From positions 41,180 to 105,179 of the forward strand of contig JAJZCB010000002.1 in NCBI GenBank assembly GCA_021846285.1: a stretch of 64,000 nucleotides of DNA. The letters are read 5' to 3'. Below, piece after piece: positions 49,768 through 58,298 of this stretch. The first letter of the stretch is position 1. Every line of letters begins with the position of its first letter. Under the pieces are notes generated by a model, which saw only the letters and a program-made list of their open reading frames with translations, had not been told where the DNA came from and did not search any database. A program made the position numbers and the translations under genes. Origin of the DNA: Bacillota bacterium (lineage in GTDB: Bacteria; Bacillota; Bacilli; Alicyclobacillales; SLC66).

Positions 49768-49795
49768 AGACTCTGCTGCGGCGGAGTCTTTTTTG
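49768..49795 (+). terminator. intrinsic terminator
   Basis: AGACTC (49768-49773) with GAGTCT (49784-49789), then TTTTTT. The 220 bases before it (49548-49767) hold an open frame without a ribosome site that I do not accept as a gene. Confidence 0.75.
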
Positions 49796-49873
49796 TTATT
49801 CATCTCCGAATGACGCGGGCGCGATTTGGACACAATAATCAAAAATAAGGAAAACAAGAAAAAGGTGAATCTA

Positions 49874-50041
49874 TTGAACTATACCTACTACGATCTTGCC
49901 ACCGACGCTATACGCAGTTGCACCAAACCGCTGAAGATGAAAGGAAATCCGATGTACTACGTAGCCAAAGATGCGGTCACGAAAAGGCCGCTTGTGCTCT
50001 CTTGGGAAGAAATACGATACGAAGGAGGTTTCAACGACTGA
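49874..50041 (+). CDS. small hypothetical protein, 55 aa
   Basis: TTG start after AAAAAGGTGA. Product NYTYYDLATDAIRSCTKPLK, then YYVAKDAVTKRPLVLSWEEI. No family recognised. It lies 83 bases before the ParM-like gene. Confidence 0.4.
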   Translation: MNYTYYDLATDAIRSCTKPLKMKGNPMYYVAKDAVTKRPLVLSWEEIRYEGGFND

Positions 50042-50083
50042 CGCCGAAAGGATCGGAATATGGTCAATCCCTCTTATCATATC

Positions 50084-50119
50084 CCTTTAGTGTTTAGGCA
50101 ACTATCCCTAAAGGAGGAG
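50084..50119 (+). promoter_or_regulatory. hairpin over the ParM-like gene Shine-Dalgarno
   Basis: CCTTTAG (50084-50090) is the exact reverse complement of CTAAAGG (50108-50114), which overlaps the AAAGGAGG ribosome site of the gene starting at 50125. Same logic as the GTCACCC leaders but without the box. Confidence 0.5.
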
Positions 50120-50124
50120 AAGAG

Positions 50125-50934
50125 ATGCGACACCTCGCGGTCGATTGCGGGCGCTATGCGGTTAAAGTTCTTGGGGCAAATCATTATCTCGACCGATTCC
50201 CATCTTATGTCGGAGAGACGAGAGAAAGGAGGCTTATAAACGCCCCACGAGACACGGATATCACTCTCACGACGTCGCTTGGAACCTTTTTTGTAGGTGA
50301 CCTGGCGAAAGACGAGTCGCAGGGCGGTGCCAGGATCATGACCGCCAACAAAATCCACCAAGACACGCAACTCTTGATTATGGCAGCCGTCGCCAGAGCC
50401 GCACAAGACGGAGACGCCTTTGTTGTAACCACCGGGTTACCCGTTGAGCATCATACTCCCGATATGGCCGAGGGCATGAAGACGTTGCTGCGCGGCCATT
50501 TTTCGTGTGCGGTCAACGATGTCGCCAAGCGTTTTTCGATTGATCGCGTGAATATCGCCGTTGAAGGAGCGAGTGCCTACGCTACCCTCTGCGCTGGTCA
50601 GGGCGGCGTTCGGCGGATCCTCGACATCGGCAGTCGGACGGTCAACTACGGTACGATCATCGACGGGCGTTATCGCGATCGAGAAAGTGGCACGCTAGAC
50701 TTCGGCGCGGATACGATCGGCGAACCCGCTGCTCTGAGTCGTCGGATCGTCGCTGAACTCAGCAGAGCATTGCCCGACCTAAACGCTGACACTTATCTGA
50801 TTGGCGGCGGCGCGATACTCTGCGCTACGCATTTGCGACCCTATTTTGCGACTCTCCGCCACGTGCTGGAGCCGGAGTGGGTCAACACCAGGGCCTTTTT
50901 CGAGATCGGGGAAAGGGCGATGCGGCGTGCGTAA
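50125..50934 (+). CDS. actin-like ATPase, ParM family (2)
   Basis: A 269-residue ParM-like protein: phosphate 1 AVDCGRYAVKVLG, VVTTGLPVEHH, phosphate 2 ILDIGSRTVNYGTI and adenosine motif YLIGGGAILCA. Shorter than the paralogue at 39901 and only distantly similar. The next gene, overlapping by 8 bases, has the features of ParR, so this pair looks like a type II partition module. AAAGGAGGAG precedes the ATG. Confidence 0.85.
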   Translation: MRHLAVDCGRYAVKVLGANHYLDRFPSYVGETRERRLINAPRDTDITLTTSLGTFFVGDLAKDESQGGARIMTANKIHQDTQLLIMAAVARAAQDGDAFVVTTGLPVEHHTPDMAEGMKTLLRGHFSCAVNDVAKRFSIDRVNIAVEGASAYATLCAGQGGVRRILDIGSRTVNYGTIIDGRYRDRESGTLDFGADTIGEPAALSRRIVAELSRALPDLNADTYLIGGGAILCATHLRPYFATLRHVLEPEWVNTRAFFEIGERAMRRA

Positions 50935-51175
50935 GAGGCGGCGAGACAGCGGATGGTGGAAAAAGCCGGTCGCCTTCAACCTCGACGACCCGGAGGATCG
51001 GGAATTAGCGGAGTTTGCGCGGGGTATGGATAACTTCACGGCGGCGGTGAAACGTTGGTTACGTACCCTCCGGCAAACAAATGCCGCTGAAGAAAGTCGT
51101 GGTGCAAATATAGGGAACGTTGCACCACGGGATGATTCAGTCGCCGGACCCGACGACGATCAATTTTTGCTGTGA
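50927..51175 (+). CDS. ParR-like partition adaptor
   Basis: An 82-residue protein: basic start (RKRRRDSGWWKKP), then VAFNLDDPEDRELAEFARGM and NFTAAVKRWLRTLRQ, the strand and helix pattern of Firmicute ParR proteins, and an acidic disordered tail that in ParR contacts the filament. GTG start overlaps the ParM-like stop. Assigned mainly by context. Confidence 0.6.
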   Translation: MRKRRRDSGWWKKPVAFNLDDPEDRELAEFARGMDNFTAAVKRWLRTLRQTNAAEESRGANIGNVAPRDDSVAGPDDDQFLL

Positions 51176-51273
51176 CACAGAAACACTCGCCCGAGGGGAT
51201 GGGTGCAGGTGGGCTAGGTGCCTTCGCGCCTTCGCGCTATAGGCTATGCGGTTGGGTCGTGAATTATGCCTGT

Positions 51274-51366
51274 CTAGTGATGGGCCATATTCGCTAATAG
51301 ACCAAAAAAACCGCCCACAAACAGGTAAGGCCATTCGCCGAGTATTTCAAGCAACAACGCAGGCAT
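51274..51366 (-). CDS. possible mini membrane protein, 30 aa
   Basis: On the minus strand an AAAGGAG site lies 8 bases before an ATG opening a short hydrophobic frame (LLLEILGEWPYLFVGGFFGL). It is divergent from the operon starting at 51433. Otherwise 51176-51432 contains only the leader of that operon. Shape is similar to small toxins or holin-like peptides, but nothing proves it. Confidence 0.35.
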   Translation of the reverse strand: MPALLLEILGEWPYLFVGGFFGLLANMAHH

Positions 51367-51432
51367 CGGCATCACTCCTTTACAAGGTAGTTTGCACAAC
51401 AAGATGCAACTTATACGGGGAGGATCAAAAGA

Positions 51433-51678
51433 ATGAAGAGTACCGACGATCTGCAAGTCCTGGCCACCGTCGCAAACGTCGATTCGATCAGCAACACCAT
51501 CTGGCCGGAAATCATCAACATCTCGGACTGGGTGGCCATTGGCGTCATTGTGTTTGTCGGCGGCATGTGGATGTTTGGAAATCGTTCACAAGCCATTCAG
51601 CGGCTTCTGGACGGCTCGATTGGGTACTTGGTTATCCGCCATGCGCCGGACATCTTGCATTGGCTAAAACGGTTCTAG
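51433..51678 (+). CDS. small membrane protein of the integrase-proximal transfer operon
   Basis: An 81-residue protein with one membrane segment (WVAIGVIVFVGGMWMFG) flanked by a polar N-terminus and a basic C-terminus. GGGGAGGAT precedes the ATG. Followed by M23 peptidase and VirB4/HerA-like genes, so a small channel or pilin-like subunit is possible. No signature found. Confidence 0.55.
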   Translation: MKSTDDLQVLATVANVDSISNTIWPEIINISDWVAIGVIVFVGGMWMFGNRSQAIQRLLDGSIGYLVIRHAPDILHWLKRF

Positions 51679-51689
51679 GAGGGACCTGC

Positions 51690-52325
51690 GTGTACCCCAT
51701 TACCTCTATCTTCGGCGAAATCGACAAGGTTCATACAGTCGCTCACAACGGAATTGACCTCGCGATGACGAACGGAACATTGATTCTCTCCTTCACGTCG
51801 GGCGTCGTGGAGCGCATCAGCGACGAGGGGGACCGTGGGTTAGGCAAAGCGGTGTGGATTCGGCTGGCGGACGGCTACCATGTGGTGTTCGGCCATCTGT
51901 CGGATGTGTTGGTCCGGGTTGGCGATCATGTGGGCATCCGGTCGGTGATTGGACAAAGCGGCAATACCGGATATTCGACGAGGCCGCATTTGCACATCGG
52001 CATTCTCTCGCCTAACGGCCACTGGATTGATCCTAGTCGATACGTGGCAATCGATCAGATGCAAAATCCATCTGTCATTTACGGCATGGGAAATTGGTCG
52101 GACCATTTAGTTAGCGGGTGGTTTAATCAGTTAGGAGACTCCATCGGGCGAGGCTTGCAACATGTAGCGATCAGCCTGTTTCATTTCCTCGACGGAAACA
52201 TGCCGGAGATTGCGGTGACGGCCTTGGTGATTGGCGGCTTTCTGAAGATGATCGGAAGCCGCACATGGGCGCCTCGCATGTTCGTCGTCGGAGGGGTGGG
52301 CATCGCATGGGTTATACTCCTGTAA
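51690..52325 (+). CDS. M23-family peptidase with membrane anchor
   Basis: A 211-residue protein. The LytM/M23 core is visible: HNGIDLAMTNGTLILSFTSG (H and D ligands), GYHVVFGHLSDVLVRVGDHV and RPHLHIGILSPNGHWIDP (HxH). Two C-terminal hydrophobic segments (EIAVTALVIGGFLKMIG, MFVVGGVGIAWVILL) anchor it. Such enzymes cut wall peptides to make room for a transfer channel. GTG start after AGGAGGG; overlaps the ATPase gene. Confidence 0.85.
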   Translation: MYPITSIFGEIDKVHTVAHNGIDLAMTNGTLILSFTSGVVERISDEGDRGLGKAVWIRLADGYHVVFGHLSDVLVRVGDHVGIRSVIGQSGNTGYSTRPHLHIGILSPNGHWIDPSRYVAIDQMQNPSVIYGMGNWSDHLVSGWFNQLGDSIGRGLQHVAISLFHFLDGNMPEIAVTALVIGGFLKMIGSRTWAPRMFVVGGVGIAWVILL

Positions 52326-54715
52326 CGCGCCTGGCGAACGACTATCGCGTGTACAAAGTCATCCCGCATCGGAGTGTGCTGAACAGCCAGAATCGACGCC
52401 TGTGGGCGGTGGTACATGAGTTGCTATCGATGTATGCTTCGCTATCTACGCGGGCAACGAGAAACGGCTACGGCGTGCAGATTCGCGCGAAGGACGATGT
52501 ATGGTGGTTTGTGCGGATGAAGCTGGGGAATATTGAATTTTACCTGGCGCTCACGGATAAGTTTGATGATGTGTTTAAGCTGCGGCTTGCGAATCACGAG
52601 CAATGGAGGCATTTGACGCTCGAAGAATCGGAGCGTTTTGCGATCGAGGAAAAACATACGAGTGTCGCGGAACTCAAACTCATGCGCGATAATATGTTCG
52701 CGCTTGAAACCAATCACGCCGAACAGACTTCTCCTTTGCGCAATATTCTCGACGTGTCGCATCAACTCAAAGAAGGCGACAAGCTGACGCTTGCCATTCG
52801 TCTTGAGTGTGTGCCGCGTATGAAGGGCAAGCGGATGATGGAATATTCGTGGAATGTCTGGGAGAACGGGAAGGTTCCGCATCGAAACGAAGTCAGGCTA
52901 GACCAAGGCATGAAGTCGCTGGCGAAGATCGGCGCAACGGCAGTGAATGAAGTGGTGGCGGTGACAGAGGATGCGATCAACGCGATAGAGCGGTCCATCT
53001 TTGCCGGGCGGTCAGAAGTAAAGATCGGCAAGATTGAGATCCCGGATGCGGAGCGTCAACGGTTGCTGGTCAACGGGCATCTGTCAACGGAGACGCGGAA
53101 CAAGCAGAACCTACCGCTGTTCAAGTCGACGATGCGAGTCTATGCTCATTCGCAAGATGCGGTCAGGCGCGACATGCTGGCGCAGAGTTTGACAGGCGCG
53201 TTTGTGGAACTGTCAGGAGATAATCGGCTGATTGGGAGTAAAGGCAAGCCCGCGGCAATCGACGAAGTGAACGCGCTACGATACGCGACGATTGATCGGG
53301 ACCCGATGATCCTTAGCACGGATGAAGTAGGAAAAATCATTCAGCTTCCCACGGCGGATTTACAGCAGGAGTATAAAGAGGAGATTGTCAGCAACCAACG
53401 GACGGAGATTGAAGTGCCGGTGCCGTTTCGCGATGAGTCAGGGATTTACATGGGTAGCATCACGAAAAAGGGGAGCGTCGAGAATGTGTATCTTCCAACG
53501 GGCTCCGACGATGCGTTATTCACACCTCGCGCATTTGTCGCCAGCCCGCGCATGGGCAAGGATACGACCGTCGTCAACTTTGTAGTGGATGCGAAGAAGA
53601 ATCATGGCATCGGCTCGATCATCCTGGATGCGATTGATGAACGCGGCGAGCGGGGGATGTCAGACGCGATAAGGGACGTGCTCGGCGACGATGTGATCGA
53701 CCTAAACCTCGCGGACTATGAGTGGCCGATTTACCTCGGGTTGCAGGGCATTGCGACGAACAACCGTATGGCTACCAATCGTATAGCGCAGGAGTTGACC
53801 GCGTTTCTCGGCGCGGAGGAAGGGAGTCGGATGCAGGAGTATCTATTCGCCTGTGCGAAAGTGACGTATGCCGACCCGGTGTTGATCGGGGCCATATTGC
53901 GCGACGGCGAAGTCAGGCGGCGGGTGCTTAAAGAGACAGACGACGAGGATGTGCGGTACTTGCTGGAGGATTTCGACCGCATGTCACAAGGGATGCAGGC
54001 GCAAATCGCGGCACCGGTATTGACACGGCTTTCAAAGATCATGGGCGACAGCTTTCTAAAGCCGATCTTTGGGCAAACGCCGAATCCGAAAGTGGACTTT
54101 GGCAAGTGGATACGCGAGGGGAAAGTGGTCATTGTCCGCATCCCGACGCGTGACCTCGGACCATCGGCAGTCAGGATTATCCTGCACTGGCTTACCCTGG
54201 TGGTATTCCTGACGAAAGTCGCGGGATGCGGCGGGAGGACGTTCGTCGTGTACAACGAACCGCACATTTACGAGTCGGAGGGTTGGTTGCAGTTCGTCGA
54301 GCGGATGTTGTTGGAGGGGCCAAAGTATCGAATTGCCCCGATATTCGCGTTTCATCTGTTCTCGAAGCTCAGTAAAGGGTTTGTGGATGTGCTGATGGCG
54401 GCGGGTGTGAATTGGCACATCGGGAATAATTCGAGTGTTGCGGTGTTCCGACAGTTAAAAGAGGTTCTGGAGCCGAGTTTCACGCCGGAGGAAGCGGCGG
54501 AGCAAGTGAAGGCGAGGCAATGGATTGCGGCGTGGCGCGACGGGAACGGGGAGTATCAACCAGCATTTCTTTATGATGCGCCGGAGCCTGCGGTAAAGCG
54601 ATACGGCGCGACCGATCGGAGTGAGTTGACGCGGAGACATAGTCGTGAATATGGGAGGGCGCTTGCGGAGGTGGAAAGGGAGATCGGTCGCAAGCACAGG
54701 GCTGAGGAGAGTTGA
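52307..54715 (+). CDS. VirB4/HerA-like transfer ATPase with atypical Walker motifs
   Basis: An 802-residue motor protein. N-terminal 300 residues are a beta/alpha domain (GYGVQIRAKDDVWWFVRMKL, LKEGDKLTLAIRLE). The ATPase part shows RAFVASPRMGKDTTVVNFVV, a Walker A with PRMGKDT instead of GxGKST, and TFVVYNEPHIYESEG, a Walker B with N-E in place of D-E. APIFAFHLFSKLSKGF matches the later HerA/VirD4 strand. Proteins of this kind with M23 and serine integrase neighbours occur on Firmicute elements. Start 10 bases after GGAGGGG. Confidence 0.75.
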   Translation: MGYTPVTRLANDYRVYKVIPHRSVLNSQNRRLWAVVHELLSMYASLSTRATRNGYGVQIRAKDDVWWFVRMKLGNIEFYLALTDKFDDVFKLRLANHEQWRHLTLEESERFAIEEKHTSVAELKLMRDNMFALETNHAEQTSPLRNILDVSHQLKEGDKLTLAIRLECVPRMKGKRMMEYSWNVWENGKVPHRNEVRLDQGMKSLAKIGATAVNEVVAVTEDAINAIERSIFAGRSEVKIGKIEIPDAERQRLLVNGHLSTETRNKQNLPLFKSTMRVYAHSQDAVRRDMLAQSLTGAFVELSGDNRLIGSKGKPAAIDEVNALRYATIDRDPMILSTDEVGKIIQLPTADLQQEYKEEIVSNQRTEIEVPVPFRDESGIYMGSITKKGSVENVYLPTGSDDALFTPRAFVASPRMGKDTTVVNFVVDAKKNHGIGSIILDAIDERGERGMSDAIRDVLGDDVIDLNLADYEWPIYLGLQGIATNNRMATNRIAQELTAFLGAEEGSRMQEYLFACAKVTYADPVLIGAILRDGEVRRRVLKETDDEDVRYLLEDFDRMSQGMQAQIAAPVLTRLSKIMGDSFLKPIFGQTPNPKVDFGKWIREGKVVIVRIPTRDLGPSAVRIILHWLTLVVFLTKVAGCGGRTFVVYNEPHIYESEGWLQFVERMLLEGPKYRIAPIFAFHLFSKLSKGFVDVLMAAGVNWHIGNNSSVAVFRQLKEVLEPSFTPEEAAEQVKARQWIAAWRDGNGEYQPAFLYDAPEPAVKRYGATDRSELTRRHSREYGRALAEVEREIGRKHRAEES

Positions 54716-54742
54716 TTTGGTACAAAACAATACCGAGGTGCC

Positions 54743-54853
54743 ATGAAACTGTCTGCCATTCACAGCAAATACGTTTCGGATCCCGGCAGTACAAAGTCCG
54801 GAGTGGGAGGCGAAGGATCGCCCGATCATCGCATTGTACCGAATCCTGTCTGA
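54743..54853 (+). CDS. possible small protein, 36 aa
   Basis: ATG after CCGAGGTG; short polar product (KLSAIHSKYVSDPGSTKSG) directly before a terminator. No homology recognised. It may be untranslated. Confidence 0.25.
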   Translation: MKLSAIHSKYVSDPGSTKSGVGGEGSPDHRIVPNPV

Positions 54854-54868
54854 CAGCAGGAAATCCAT

Positions 54869-54893
54869 AGACCGCCACTAGTTGGCGGTCTTT
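54869..54893 (+). terminator. intrinsic terminator before integrase
   Basis: AGACCGCC (54869-54876), loop ACTAGTT, GGCGGTCT (54884-54891), then a short T-run. Isolates the integrase gene from the transfer operon. Confidence 0.7.
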
Positions 54894-54954
54894 CCATGTA
54901 TATCTCCTTTCTCTCTTGTCCACATTTGCTAATATGGCAGAGAGGGGGGCGAGC

Positions 54955-56490
54955 ATGAAAGCGATCATCTATACGCGGGTCAGCACGGAGGAACAGACAC
55001 ATGGCTACAGCCTTGGCAACCAGCGTGAGAAATGCCTCAAAAAAGCGGACGAACTAGGCGCAACCGATACCGTTATATTCGAGGATGCCGGAGTGTCGGG
55101 CGAGGTGTTGAATCGTCCTGCGCTGATGGACGCTATCTCTTTGTTATGTGTTGATAAGGGGCACAAGCTGTTCATTTGCACTGACCCTGACCGCTTATCC
55201 CGGCAATTGGGGAACCTGATCGCGTTCACGGAGCAAATTGAGAAGCACGCCGACCTTGTGTTCACGGATTTTGCGCGCGAGAACACAGCGGAGGGACAAC
55301 TCTTCTATTCGATTCGCGGCGCGGTGGCGGAGTTCGAAAAAGAGATGATTAAGCGCAGGACGGTCGCTGGGAAGATTAAAAAGGCGCGTCAAGGAGGGTG
55401 GACGCATTGGCCGGGCGTCTATGGGTATGACTACGCAGACGGTGTTGTGACAATCGACGAGACGGAGGCGCAGATTGTCCGGCTCATTTTCGAACTGGGC
55501 GCTGAAATGGGCATTCGGCAGGTCGCCGACCGTCTAGGATTGCTGGGCCTGAAGTCGCCGAGAGCGGGAAAGGTAACCTGGAGTTCGACCACCATAAAAC
55601 GCATTATCCGCAACGAGGCATACTATACAGGCGTCACTCATATCCGCGTCCAAGATGCGAGCGGCACGCATCTGAACAAATATCGCCCCGTCGACGAGCG
55701 AGTCCAACGCAAGATGCGCCCGAAAGAAGAGTGGGTGCCAATGGAGTTGCCGCAGATCATGGACGAGGAAGCATGGAAGGCAGCGAATCGGCGACTCGAG
55801 AATGCGAGGAGGAAAACGGAGACGTGGGAGACTTCTCACTATCTCCTGAGCGGTCTCCTTCGGTGCGGACACTGCGGCAAAACCTGGCACGGATACAGCA
55901 ATGAGAAAGTGTTAAAAGACGGCCCGAAGCGGCGCAAATACTACGTCTGCACCAACAGGATCCCTGGCCCGCCAAAGGGAAGCGGGCTGGAGAAATGCGT
56001 GACGGGGTTTGTGCCGTGCGCGGAGTTTGACGAGTTTGTTTGGGCCACAGTGAAGGGCTGGATCGCGGACGATTCCTTGGTCGAGGACTTCAAGGCGCGA
56101 CGAGCTCATAATATTGACGTTCCGGCGCAGCACGAAATAAGATTGCTGGAAGCTAGGCTTGAGGCGCTTAACCGCGAAGAGGACGCAATGCTCGAAAGAC
56201 TGTCGAAGGAGCAGAATCCGCGACTGAGGACAAAGATCGGCGAACAATTGGATAAGATTGCAGCGGACTTCGATGCGGTGCAGACTATCCTAAACGAGGT
56301 GAAAAAGGCGAATAACGAGATCGCGGTTGCCGAAGTGAATAAGAGTTTGTTGTGGCAAGTGCGGCAGAGAGTGGGAGATGTCGAAAGAATAAATGTAGAC
56401 AGGCAGTTTGAGGCTATCCATCTATTGATCAAAGAAGTGGTCGTTCACAAAGAAGGGCAGGTATATCGTCTCTCCATTATTCCCGTCTAA
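54955..56490 (+). CDS. large serine recombinase (integrase)
   Basis: A 511-residue site-specific recombinase. N-terminal resolvase domain with YTRVSTEEQ (nucleophile Ser10, Arg8), DPDRLSRQLGNL, EFEKEMIKRRT; a recombinase domain (GYDYADGVVTIDETEAQIVR, WSSTTIKRIIRNEAYYTG); a zinc ribbon (LLRCGHCGKTWHGY and a later cysteine pair); and a coiled-coil C-terminus. It would catalyse attP x attB integration, with excision needing a directionality factor. It lies at the very end of the element next to the interrupted gerA gene. AGAGGGGGGCG precedes the ATG. Confidence 0.95.
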   Translation: MKAIIYTRVSTEEQTHGYSLGNQREKCLKKADELGATDTVIFEDAGVSGEVLNRPALMDAISLLCVDKGHKLFICTDPDRLSRQLGNLIAFTEQIEKHADLVFTDFARENTAEGQLFYSIRGAVAEFEKEMIKRRTVAGKIKKARQGGWTHWPGVYGYDYADGVVTIDETEAQIVRLIFELGAEMGIRQVADRLGLLGLKSPRAGKVTWSSTTIKRIIRNEAYYTGVTHIRVQDASGTHLNKYRPVDERVQRKMRPKEEWVPMELPQIMDEEAWKAANRRLENARRKTETWETSHYLLSGLLRCGHCGKTWHGYSNEKVLKDGPKRRKYYVCTNRIPGPPKGSGLEKCVTGFVPCAEFDEFVWATVKGWIADDSLVEDFKARRAHNIDVPAQHEIRLLEARLEALNREEDAMLERLSKEQNPRLRTKIGEQLDKIAADFDAVQTILNEVKKANNEIAVAEVNKSLLWQVRQRVGDVERINVDRQFEAIHLLIKEVVVHKEGQVYRLSIIPV

Positions 56491-56545
56491 TCCGCTTCGC
56501 AGCAAAAGTGATCATCGGTATTGCCGACGATTGGCATCGTCGGCG
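56491..56545. other. predicted element-chromosome junction (att site)
   Basis: The integrase stop is at 56490. Recognisable GerA coding sequence (PTIGIVGALILGQAA) begins at about 56524. The junction must lie between, most likely about 56505-56525, where TGA interrupts the GerA frame. The exact crossover cannot be fixed without the other end. Confidence 0.6.
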
Positions 56546-56994
56546 CCCTGATTCTCGGTCAGGCGGCGGTTGCGGCGGGTATTATCAGTCCCTTGCTGAT
56601 CATCATTGTGGCAGTAACGGCGCTCGGTTCGTTTACCATGCCGAACTACAATCTGTCGTTTACTGTTCGGGTGCTCCGGTTTGGGTTTATCGTAGCATCT
56701 TCGCTGTTTGGTTTCTACGGTGTCACCCTGGGGCTGATGCTGTTGATTATGCATGCAGTTTCTGTGCGCAGTTTTGGGGTGCCCATCCTGTCGCCGATCG
56801 CGCCCCGAAGAAAAGCGTCCAAAGATGTGATTGGTCGTGGACAGGTGTTTACCATGGAAGACAGACCAGGTTCCTACATGCCCGTGGATTCGCGACGTCA
56901 GGCGCCCGTAACCAGACCCTGGAGCGGCGCCACTCACGAGTCCGGCTCGCCGCAGCGGGGCCGGCGACGCAGACGATCCCGGGGAAACGCGTAA
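56521..56994 (+). pseudogene. gerAA: 3' fragment of a gerA-family spore germination gene
   Basis: 157 codons of the C-terminal part of a GerA-type germinant receptor A subunit: PTIGIVGALILGQAAVAAGI, then SPLLIIIVAVTALGSFTMPN and membrane helices, ending in a basic tail. The usual N-terminal domain and first membrane helices (about two thirds of the protein) are absent because the element is inserted upstream. Unless excision occurs, the receptor is not made. The family knowledge: A, B and C subunits form a germinant receptor in the spore inner membrane. The symbol indicates family only. Confidence 0.85.
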
Positions 56995-57074
56995 ATGGCT
57001 GCGTTTCGTTCGCCGCCACGCACTCGACGAACACGATGTCCTACAGGTGTGCAAGATGCGAAAGGAGATTGCCA

Positions 57075-58280
57075 TTGAACGCGAAACGGTTGCCGCTGAT
57101 CCATACAGGCCGCGTTGGTGTGGTGGAACTGACAGCACTGATGACAGTGTACTCGTCAACGGAGATCTTCCTGAGCATGCCCTCGCGAATTGCCGTGGAG
57201 GGCGCCGGCTTCGCGTGGGCGATTCCACTTGTGTCAGGAACGCTTGTCACGATAGCGTTTCTGATCGTGCATTTCTGTTTGAAGCGCTTCCCTGGCGAAA
57301 ATCTTTTGCAGGTGATCAGTCGCCTGTTTGGGCGGTTTACAGCTTTGCCGATCGCATTGGTGTTTGCACTTTTGCTGCTTGCGCAGACAGCTCTGGTTAC
57401 GCGGGAATTTACGGAGACTGTCGTGACCACCGTGCTTCCCGCCACTCCGTCGGCGGTCATTGCCTTCACGTTTCTGTTGGCCGCGTTTTACTACGCCTAT
57501 AAAGGACTGGAGGGGCTTAGCAGAACCGCTCTGCTGTTTTCGTATTTTTCTCTGGTTGGCGTAGCGCTGCTGCTGATCCTGCCGCTGTCCTGGTTTGATG
57601 TTCGCCTTCTCTTGCCGATCTGGGGTCGTGGCGTAGGAAACACTCTATGGTTTGGCGCCATCAACTCCAGTCTGTTTTTTAATGTGCTATTTCTGTCCAT
57701 TCTCTACCCGACGCTGCGTAATCGGAACCACTTTCTCTATGTAGGGGTCATCAGCACGATCGTCACCGCCGTGATATTCAGCATGGTGTTGGTAGTATTT
57801 CTAGGCACCTTTGCTTCAGCGGTTTCCGGCAAGGTGCCTTTTCCCATGTATCAACTCGCCAGAGTGATTTACGTGGGCCGGTTTGTGCAGCGTCTCGAAG
57901 CGATTTTTGTTTTCCTGTGGACGGCTGCGGCAGTGATCAAAATGGGATTTGGATTGTGGATGGTCGCGTATCTGTACGCACTGGGTTTTGGCATGCCGCT
58001 GTATCGACCTCTGCTGGCGCCCGTCACGTTGCAACTGTATGTGCTGTCGTTCTTGCCTCCCGATTTTCCGGCTGTACTTGCCCTGTCGGCGTCCGTGTTT
58101 GAACCCTACGGATGGCTTGTGGGCGTCGCATTGCCCGTGCTGTTAGCGGTGGCTGCGGTGCTTTGGGACTGGCGGCGAAAGCGCCGTGGAAACGGTGGGA
58201 GCGTGTCAGAGCACCCAGAGATGTCCACGAAAGGCCGTGGACGATGGAGCAAGCGCGGCAGAACGCTTTTGCGATCATAG
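57075..58280 (+). CDS. gerAB: spore germination protein, GerAB family permease
   Basis: A 401-residue membrane protein of the GerAB/ArcD/ProY (APC-like) family: VGVVELTALMTVYSSTEIFL, FTETVVTTVLPATPSAVIAF, YKGLEGLSRTALLFSYFSL and about ten membrane helices. B subunit of a germinant receptor, cooperating with the GerA subunit just upstream. TTG start 7 bases after AAAGGAG. No gerC gene follows. With the A gene interrupted, expression may depend on promoters in the element. Symbol by family only. Confidence 0.85.
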   Translation: MNAKRLPLIHTGRVGVVELTALMTVYSSTEIFLSMPSRIAVEGAGFAWAIPLVSGTLVTIAFLIVHFCLKRFPGENLLQVISRLFGRFTALPIALVFALLLLAQTALVTREFTETVVTTVLPATPSAVIAFTFLLAAFYYAYKGLEGLSRTALLFSYFSLVGVALLLILPLSWFDVRLLLPIWGRGVGNTLWFGAINSSLFFNVLFLSILYPTLRNRNHFLYVGVISTIVTAVIFSMVLVVFLGTFASAVSGKVPFPMYQLARVIYVGRFVQRLEAIFVFLWTAAAVIKMGFGLWMVAYLYALGFGMPLYRPLLAPVTLQLYVLSFLPPDFPAVLALSASVFEPYGWLVGVALPVLLAVAAVLWDWRRKRRGNGGSVSEHPEMSTKGRGRWSKRGRTLLRS

Positions 58281-58298
58281 TGAAGGGAGAAGGCGAAC

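Noticed and set aside
49550..49768. 72-codon frame before a terminator
   Set aside because: No ribosome site and no recognisable protein pattern; the terminator is explained by the XRE gene.
56720..56728. GTCACCC in the gerA fragment
   Set aside because: Coding sequence of a conserved membrane helix in the chromosomal part; coincidence.
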